Under the pieces are notes generated by a model. It was not told the DNA's origin and made no database searches. It saw only the letters and a list, made by a program, of their open reading frames with translations. A stretch of 20,081 nt of DNA, taken from a virus. The stretch spans positions 1 through 20,081 of the IMG/VR virus record IMGVR_UViG_3300025127_000384; one strand, 5' to 3'. This document shows, piece by piece, positions 14,671-20,081 of the stretch (the first letter of the stretch is position 1; each line of letters begins with the position of its first letter). Both the position numbers and the translations under genes were made by a program.

Positions 14671-17600
14671 TTAAATAATAACAACGTAAGTTCTTGGTTC
14701 CTCGAAGGTGATCTTCTCAGTTGGAGAAGCACCGAAGGTGTTAATCTGACCAATGCCAACGTAAGTTGCACGAGCAAGAGATTCTTTAGATCCAGCAAGT
14801 CCTTTGAATCTTCCTTGAGTCTCGTAGTTGGCAAAGGTGAAGGATTCTGAAGCAGATCCACTGGTCTGATAAAGGACTGCAACACCAATTCCAATCGAAG
14901 GTGTGTAATCGACAAATGGATGTACAAGTGGTGTATTGGAGAATGTAAATCCACCTGATGTGCCTGGATCTTTGTCATCTCCGTAGTAACCATAGTTCTG
15001 AATTTCTCTCGTATCGCCGATACCAGATATTGTTGCAATACCAGATGCTGTAGGTGAGTACAACCAGTGAAGTTTGGTAATTGCGGATGCACCCTTTGTA
15101 TCGAAGAGAACTGTTCCTTCGAGATCGTCTGCTGTAAATCTGACAATAGATCCACCAGAGATGGTAGCAATACCAACACCAATCTCTCTGACAAGATCCA
15201 CCTCGTCGGCAGATCCAGAAATTGTTGTAATTCCAGATGCTGTGTACAGAGGTGTGTAATCGATATCTGGATGTGTAAGTTCTCCAGATAGTGTGAGTGT
15301 ACCAGATGGAACGAAGTCTTGGAATACTTGGATTGGTCTGTATTCCGCAGCACCTGTGATATCTGTAAGTATTGCTCTTGCAGCAGATGGTTCGACTGTT
15401 GACTCGGCAGCACCACCAAATACACTGAATGTACCAGATCCGTCGTGAGATAATTTGACACCAGTGACAGGATTGATATCTCTTCTGAGCGTGAGAGTTC
15501 CTGTTCCTTCCCATTCGTATTCTCTGCGAGCAGTTGCTGTTCCAGATAGTGTAAGTGTTGCAGTATTCTCTGGAGAATTTGCAATGAAACTTTCTTCTGC
15601 CGTTCCATTGAATATGGAGGTTCCAGCAACAAGTTCTGCACTTGCTTTGTTCTCGGATAGTCCACCGATTGCAAATAGAGATCCACCACCAACTTCGGAG
15701 AATGTTGTTGCTTCGTCTTGAGCAGCACCCTCGTAAGTATATCCTCCAGCACCATCTGTTTTGTAGATCCTGATGATACTTTCTTCTGTGAGAATACCAC
15801 CTTCCTGACGGATAGTAATTTGACCAGATGTGCCTGGATCTTTGTCGTCTCCATAGTATCCAAAGACTGTGATTGGTCTTGCTTCTGCTCCAGTTGTCTG
15901 GAAGTCGAATAGGAGAGATCCAGCACCAAACTCGGTAGCGGGAACAAATCTTTCCTTCGCACCAAATTCGACTCCGTTGAGATCTCCTTGTTCGTCTGGG
16001 CCTCCAACACCGTTTCCAGCAGTACCAATACCAAGAATGTAGATAACACCGTGAGTTGATATAGGTGCGTTTGTTCTGGATATCGAACGACCATCGAGTT
16101 TGAGGACAGGACCAACAGATGGATATTTCGGAATAAACCTTGTAGTAACAATGCCAGGATCTCCGTACTCTCCACCAGCACCGCCAGGAAGGATGGTAAG
16201 ACCTGTTTCGATACCAATGTTCCTGTCGATACCATAATGAGGTGTGTAGTCGATATCTGGGTGAGTAAGTTCCCCAACAAGACGTAGTGTTGCTTTTTGT
16301 GACTGTGAAGCGTATGTAAGTTTGAGCTCTGTGTATCCGCCACCAAAGATGTGTAGGTAAGTTCCTTCTGGTGGATCGAAGCTGGACTTGACAACTGCAC
16401 TGCCTGTGAATGTTTGAATACCAACAGGAGAAACATGATCGATAACTCTTGAGTAAGTGGTAATTCCAACTCCTCTTGAAAGAGTGAGATCTCCAGATCC
16501 AACGAAGTCTCTGGTAACACTCTCGTTTGCAGTATCATAGATATCGAATAGAACTGTTCCTTCTGGAGTCTGAGCAATGTACCTTTCTTCAGCACCACTA
16601 ACGAAGTCGAATAGAGATGTTGTACTACTTGCAACTGCAACTCTCTCGTTGACGATACCAGATAGGGTAAGAGTACCAGAACCATTCCAGTTTGGAATGT
16701 ATTGAATTTTCTTGGCAGAAAGATCTGTCTTGAACCCAATAGCTCCATATGGGAATATGGATTGTGTTGGAGCCTCTTCGTTGATAAATCCGTGGTCGTC
16801 GTAACCTTTGTCGATTTCCTGATGAGAGAATCCAGTGTAATGTGGATATAAGAATTGATCGTACTTGGGAGCATTACCAACAGAACTGACACCAAGAGTG
16901 CCATAGTTCTCAGATACAACAGTATCAGAGAAGTTAATATCGTATTGTTCAGTCTTATCAAAGGATGGTAGGATGAGAACTCCACCAGATCCTTGGTCGA
17001 ATGTTAGACCACCATTAGAGAATGTAATATCTTGGTCATATGTGTCAGTCTCATCATCATATGTCTCAGTACCAGAAGCCTGTCCAAGTACATTGAGTCC
17101 GAATCCGTAACTTGGATCTTGTGTAATATCTCCGTAGTTCTCGTTCTCTTCTCCGTAGAATATGGAAGACTCATTGTAGGAGTCTGTATTCTTCTCACCA
17201 GAGGCAGCACCACCAAAGAATAATGTTCCACCAAACTCATCTTCTCTGTGTTGTATAACTCGTGCGTATGTGAGGTTGGGAGCACGACCTTGACTGAACG
17301 TTCCAGTACCAACACCACTGATATGAGGTGCAAATACTTGACCAGCAGTGCCACCAAGATATGAGTAATCTCCTTGTAAGTATGCCTTTGTACTGGATTC
17401 GACTGCACCACCAATAGTGAAGAGTGAACCAGATCCAATCTCGGTAGCTGGTGTGATAGACTCATTACCAGTACCACTGAATGTAAATTCACCTTCCTCA
17501 CCGAAGACTGTATGTTGTGGAGCCTGACTGAACCAGTTTGCACCGAAGATGTTGATGCCAGCCTTGAATGTGGCAATACCAGTGATACCAGAAGACTCGT

Positions 17601-19323
17601 AAGAAATTGCAGACGCAATACTGAGATCTTCTGAAAGTAGGAACGTTGCTGTTCCTGTAAATCCAACAGTCTGTCTGGTAAGTGAAGTCTCTCCAAGAGA
17701 GAATGTAACTTCTCTGTTGGGGTAATGTTGACCACCAATCTGAACGTAGTTGAAGTCTGGAAGTAAGAATCCCCAGTTCTCTGCTTCCTTCGGTATTGTC
17801 TCGTCGTTTGTATTGATTGGTCCCCAATCTTCTGCTGGTTGAGTTGGAGTGGCAGAAATAAGACCCCAATCGTATTCTTCTGTTGATTGATCTCCTTTTG
17901 GTGATATCCAAGATGGAGTGTATACAGGAATACCCTGAGACATTCCTCCAGAGAAGTCGAAGAGGTTTGTATTCTCGTAATCTTTTGCAACTTGAATATT
18001 GGTTGCAGCACCACTAACATTAAACAGTACAGTTCTAGCACCAACACCAAGACCAAGTTTGATACCAGATACAGAACCAGTAAGTCTAATAGTAACTTTT
18101 CTGGTAGATGGAAGTATGACTGTGCTGTCTGCACCAGTTCCAGATGTATCAAAGAGAACTGTGTTATCAACAGTTGCAGGGACGAATGATTCGTCTGCAC
18201 TACCAGATGCAGTGATTGTATCGCCAACACCGAAGACTGTACTTTGTGGAGCCTGACTGAAGAAGTTGGTTCCAGAGAATGTTGCTGTACCAGATCCAGA
18301 GTATGCAAAGAGTGATTGTTCTGATACAGCACCTTCTTTCTTGAATGTACCAGAACCATCATATCCTCTGACAGTGGCTTCGTTACCTTTAACGAAGGTT
18401 GCCTGATATTCGTCAAAGAAGAATCCGCCTTGTAATTGTTGTTCTATTAAACCGTAATCTTCAGCAGATGTAGGTGTATCTACTATATTTCCGTAACTTA
18501 CAAATGCTACCTGATCTTCGTCAGAGAATGATCTCTCCTTCGCAAGAGGATCTGTGATAATCTCGTCGAATGTAATATCGAGATTATCGAAGGACGCACC
18601 TTCTCTAACTGTAATTGTTCCGTTATCTTCTTTCTCGAATACGTCAGAAACACTTCTGGCGTAGTTGTATATGACTTTCTCAACGTCAAATAGTCGGGTA
18701 TCTCCACCCTTCGCCCTAAAGGCATTCTTAATTATCGGTAGATATGCCTGATCATAAGGTGTTGTAGTTGCACCACTTACGTTTAGTGTACCACTACCAT
18801 CATAAGGATAAACTTGGTCTAGATCGGTTACTGATAAGCCAGACTTGGCAATAACACCAGAACCATCGTAGTTTGCTTTTGATATAGATTCGTTTGCAGT
18901 CCCAGATGGGATAAAGATGACAGGCCCTGCCGCTCCGAGATCTGGTATGACGACTCTTTCGAGACCGTTACCAAACTCATGAATTGTACCAGTACCAACC
19001 CAAGGCGTTACTGCTGACTCTAGTGCAGAGTCATTTACATCAAACAGTACAGTATTTGCGTTCTCTGGAATCCACTGTGTTCTACTTCTACCAAACTCAT
19101 CTCTTCCATCTACTACTTCTATTGGGCCAAATGGTAGTATATCTGCTGTTGCTGTTATTAATCCTCTATCATTTACAAAGAAAAAATCTGAGTCTCTTTC
19201 GGGTTCTACATGTTGATTTATATCGCCATAGTCAATATTCTCCACTGATCCAACGGTGATATCACCCGCTGAGAATGTAGTGAATTGATCTATCTTCGTA
19301 TTGTCGTAGACAAATACTGTCAA
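14671..19323 (-). CDS. Very large repetitive virion structural protein (TTG start)
   Basis: This 1550-residue protein is built mostly of short beta-rich repeats of the form GSGTxxxSGxxxES/ER...LFDxxGxA, spaced by roughly 30-45 residues and repeated dozens of times. A second family of motifs is YG/WG-type: VENIDYGDI near 30, SYGNIVDTPTSAEDYGLI near 277-294, and EYDWGLIS, AEDWGPI and AENWGFL between 484 and 520. Such sequences occur in large virion structural proteins of cyanomyoviruses; fold and role (tail, baseplate or fibre shaft) are inferred. It has very few Met and Cys residues. The start is TTG at 19323-19321: GGAG stands 6 nt upstream, no ATG is found in the first several hundred codons, and an in-frame stop (TAA at 19386-19384) limits any extension. 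It follows an intrinsic terminator and ends 5 nt before a late promoter. Nucleotide-level repeats inside it may allow length change by recombination. Confidence 0.85.
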   Translation of the reverse strand: MTVFVYDNTKIDQFTTFSAGDITVGSVENIDYGDINQHVEPERDSDFFFVNDRGLITATADILPFGPIEVVDGRDEFGRSRTQWIPENANTVLFDVNDSALESAVTPWVGTGTIHEFGNGLERVVIPDLGAAGPVIFIPSGTANESISKANYDGSGVIAKSGLSVTDLDQVYPYDGSGTLNVSGATTTPYDQAYLPIIKNAFRAKGGDTRLFDVEKVIYNYARSVSDVFEKEDNGTITVREGASFDNLDITFDEIITDPLAKERSFSDEDQVAFVSYGNIVDTPTSAEDYGLIEQQLQGGFFFDEYQATFVKGNEATVRGYDGSGTFKKEGAVSEQSLFAYSGSGTATFSGTNFFSQAPQSTVFGVGDTITASGSADESFVPATVDNTVLFDTSGTGADSTVILPSTRKVTIRLTGSVSGIKLGLGVGARTVLFNVSGAATNIQVAKDYENTNLFDFSGGMSQGIPVYTPSWISPKGDQSTEEYDWGLISATPTQPAEDWGPINTNDETIPKEAENWGFLLPDFNYVQIGGQHYPNREVTFSLGETSLTRQTVGFTGTATFLLSEDLSIASAISYESSGITGIATFKAGINIFGANWFSQAPQHTVFGEEGEFTFSGTGNESITPATEIGSGSLFTIGGAVESSTKAYLQGDYSYLGGTAGQVFAPHISGVGTGTFSQGRAPNLTYARVIQHREDEFGGTLFFGGAASGEKNTDSYNESSIFYGEENENYGDITQDPSYGFGLNVLGQASGTETYDDETDTYDQDITFSNGGLTFDQGSGGVLILPSFDKTEQYDINFSDTVVSENYGTLGVSSVGNAPKYDQFLYPHYTGFSHQEIDKGYDDHGFINEEAPTQSIFPYGAIGFKTDLSAKKIQYIPNWNGSGTLTLSGIVNERVAVASSTTSLFDFVSGAEERYIAQTPEGTVLFDIYDTANESVTRDFVGSGDLTLSRGVGITTYSRVIDHVSPVGIQTFTGSAVVKSSFDPPEGTYLHIFGGGYTELKLTYASQSQKATLRLVGELTHPDIDYTPHYGIDRNIGIETGLTILPGGAGGEYGDPGIVTTRFIPKYPSVGPVLKLDGRSISRTNAPISTHGVIYILGIGTAGNGVGGPDEQGDLNGVEFGAKERFVPATEFGAGSLLFDFQTTGAEARPITVFGYYGDDKDPGTSGQITIRQEGGILTEESIIRIYKTDGAGGYTYEGAAQDEATTFSEVGGGSLFAIGGLSENKASAELVAGTSIFNGTAEESFIANSPENTATLTLSGTATARREYEWEGTGTLTLRRDINPVTGVKLSHDGSGTFSVFGGAAESTVEPSAARAILTDITGAAEYRPIQVFQDFVPSGTLTLSGELTHPDIDYTPLYTASGITTISGSADEVDLVREIGVGIATISGGSIVRFTADDLEGTVLFDTKGASAITKLHWLYSPTASGIATISGIGDTREIQNYGYYGDDKDPGTSGGFTFSNTPLVHPFVDYTPSIGIGVAVLYQTSGSASESFTFANYETQGRFKGLAGSKESLARATYVGIGQINTFGASPTEKITFEEPRTYVVII
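14951..14990 (-). repeat. Direct repeat 'DKDPGTSG', copy 1 (copy 2 at 15821-15860)
   Basis: About 40 bases here are nearly identical to 15821-15860, sharing an unbroken GATGTGCCTGGATCTTTGTC on the plus strand. Both encode YYGDDKDPGTSG in the 1550-residue protein. The copies are 870 bases apart in the same frame. Confidence 0.85.
15251..15286 (-). repeat. Direct repeat 'LTHPDIDYTP', copy A (copy B at 16241-16276)
   Basis: The plus-strand core TCGATATCTGG with flanks GGTGTGTA and GTAAGTTC recurs at 16241-16276 with only a few substitutions; a weaker third copy is at 14900-14930. The encoded peptides are GELTHPDIDYTP twice and LVHPFVDYTP once. Copies A and B are 990 bases apart, in frame. Confidence 0.85.
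17501..17540 (-). repeat. Direct repeat 'FSQAPQxTVFG', copy 1 (copy 2 at 18230-18269)
   Basis: Both copies share TTGTGGAGCCTGACTGAA on the plus strand with CCGAAGACTGTA beside it. They encode FFSQAPQSTVFG and WFSQAPQHTVFG, each leading into the same GSG/ES repeat unit. They lie about 729 bases apart, a multiple of three. Confidence 0.85.
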
Positions 19324-19333
19324 GTAGTTCTCC
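19321..19333 (-). promoter_or_regulatory. Ribosome binding site deciding a TTG start
   Basis: The minus strand reads TTCGGAGAACTACTTGACA. GGAG is 6 nt before TTG, ideal spacing, and no ATG or GTG lies nearby in this frame. This supports the rare TTG as the initiation codon of the 1550-residue protein and could lower its translation rate. Confidence 0.75.
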
Positions 19334-19337
19334 GAAT

Positions 19338-19370
19338 AAAAAGACCCTGCCTTAGTTATAAAGCAGAGTC
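19338..19370 (-). terminator. Intrinsic terminator between two structural genes
   Basis: On the minus strand GACTCTGC pairs with GCAGGGTC (eight pairs, one G-T) around a 12-nt A/T-rich loop and is followed by TTTTTATT. It lies 25 nt beyond the stop of the right-edge gene. The loop contains TATAACTA, one base from the late octamer, which may be coincidence. Confidence 0.8.
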
Positions 19371-19395
19371 CACATATTGATATTTAGTGTTTCTA

Positions 19396-20081
19396 TTAGT
19401 CGAGTGCGACGTTTAGAGTAATCTTGATTTGGTCTCCATTGTTCTGAATGTTGTAAGGACCGTTTGTGAATCTTTCAGCGTACATGATAGAACTGTAAAG
19501 AGTCGCAGTGTTAAGTCCAAGAACACCGTTTGATGTAGCAGTTAGAGATGGAGTTGTTACAAACTCATCTGCGTTTGGTACGTCAAATACAGTGTATACA
19601 TTAGATTCAAGAGTTGTGTTACCAGTACCAGCGTTAACGTAAAGGATGTCTCCAGCTCTAAGTCCGTGGTTAGCAAACGAGATCTTACCGAAACTGAATG
19701 TAACTGATGGGTCAGTCGCAACCTGAATGTTATCGACAAGAGGTTTGTCTAGGTAAATCGTTCTATAACTTCGGTCAATACCGATAATCTTCGTTCCAGT
19801 AGCAACACCTGAGTTACCAGCAACAAATTGTCCAAGAGTTAGATCATCAATGCTAACCTGTGGGTCAATTGTAAGGTAAGAGTTACCAACAACACCGATA
19901 GTTGGGTCTGTGTTGTTACCCTTAGTAACTGTAGTTCCAATACCAACGCTTGCACCGTGTACAACACCCTGTACTGCGACAGGCATGTTATTTGCTCTAG
20001 TTACATAATATCCGTAGATATTACCAGCAGGGCCAGTGAAAGTGAAAGTCTGTTCTGGATATGTAGCAGTTGTTCCACTAC
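19396..20081 (-). CDS. C-terminal part of a virion structural protein, cut by the window edge
   Basis: The frame is open from the stop at 19396 to the window edge (about 228 codons). The ATG at 19986 is probably internal: the codons upstream of it encode sensible sequence (YPEQTFTFTGPAGNIYGYY, then VTRANN) and no ribosome site precedes it. The visible part has Gly/Thr/Val/Asn-rich beta sequence, such as VHGASVGIGTTVTKGN, VGNSYLTIDPQVSIDDLTLG and FANHGLRAGDILYVNAGTGN, and ends DQIKITLNVALD. Motifs like 'FANHGLRAGDILYV' recur in large cyanophage structural proteins and tail fibres. Exact family is not identified. It is followed by an intrinsic terminator. Confidence 0.8.
   Translation of the reverse strand, partial: SGTTATYPEQTFTFTGPAGNIYGYYVTRANNMPVAVQGVVHGASVGIGTTVTKGNNTDPTIGVVGNSYLTIDPQVSIDDLTLGQFVAGNSGVATGTKIIGIDRSYRTIYLDKPLVDNIQVATDPSVTFSFGKISFANHGLRAGDILYVNAGTGNTTLESNVYTVFDVPNADEFVTTPSLTATSNGVLGLNTATLYSSIMYAERFTNGPYNIQNNGDQIKITLNVALD

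Noticed and set aside
14658-18725. Long same-strand open frames (775, 470 and 72 codons) in one alternative frame of the 1550-residue gene
   Set aside because: All lie in a single shifted frame with few stops, which follows from the repetitive codon pattern of the main gene. The translations are low-complexity Leu/Ser/Gln-rich sequence with no family resemblance and no ribosome sites. The main frame is supported by recognisable repeats.
19396-19986. Treating the ATG at 19986 as the true start of the right-edge gene
   Set aside because: The frame stays open to the window edge with plausible protein sequence and there is no ribosome site before this ATG.

Overview
This window looks like part of the late, virion-structure region of a T4-like marine myovirus, most likely a cyanophage of Prochlorococcus or Synechococcus. 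A relative infecting another marine bacterium cannot be excluded. Every supported gene lies on the minus strand, genes are tightly packed (most gaps run from a 4-nt overlap to about 50 nt), and two exact copies of the T4-type late promoter octamer TATAAATA precede gene groups. No host gene, tRNA, integrase, insertion sequence or CRISPR array is visible.

In the direction of transcription (right to left), the window first holds virion structure genes. They are the C-terminal part of a structural protein running off the right edge (19396-20081), a 1550-residue repetitive structural protein with a TTG start (14671-19323), a 152-residue protein with a tail-fibre-type N-terminal domain (14167-14625), an unrecognised 134-residue protein (13760-14164), and a 1482-residue tail-fibre-like protein with carbohydrate-binding-like repeats and a probable beta-helix (9277-13725).

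Next come three tandem paralogues of about 262-264 residues (6832-9225). They are glycine-rich and extraordinarily cysteine-rich (27-30 Cys each), and are candidate distal adhesins. A strong intrinsic terminator follows them, with a late promoter embedded at its U-tract. That promoter drives a 261-residue protein with a tail-assembly-chaperone C-terminus (5959-6744).

After a second terminator comes a visibly A+T-richer cassette (1-5898) of enzymes rather than structural proteins. It holds a DUF6445-like 2OG-Fe(II) oxygenase, a GT9-like glycosyltransferase with a Pro/Gln- and Lys-rich tail, a full-length NodU/TobZ-type O-carbamoyltransferase, two more small cupin/2OG-Fe(II) oxygenase-like proteins, a second carbamoyltransferase consisting of the N-terminal domain alone, and the start of another gene at the left edge. 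Stop and start codons in this cassette overlap or nearly touch, which implies coupled translation and a joint function.

The enzyme cassette is the best candidate for an undescribed system. It combines hydroxylation, glycosyl transfer and carbamoylation, and the target (virion protein, surface glycan or DNA) cannot be decided from sequence. The cysteine-rich adhesin-like trio beside it is the second most notable item.
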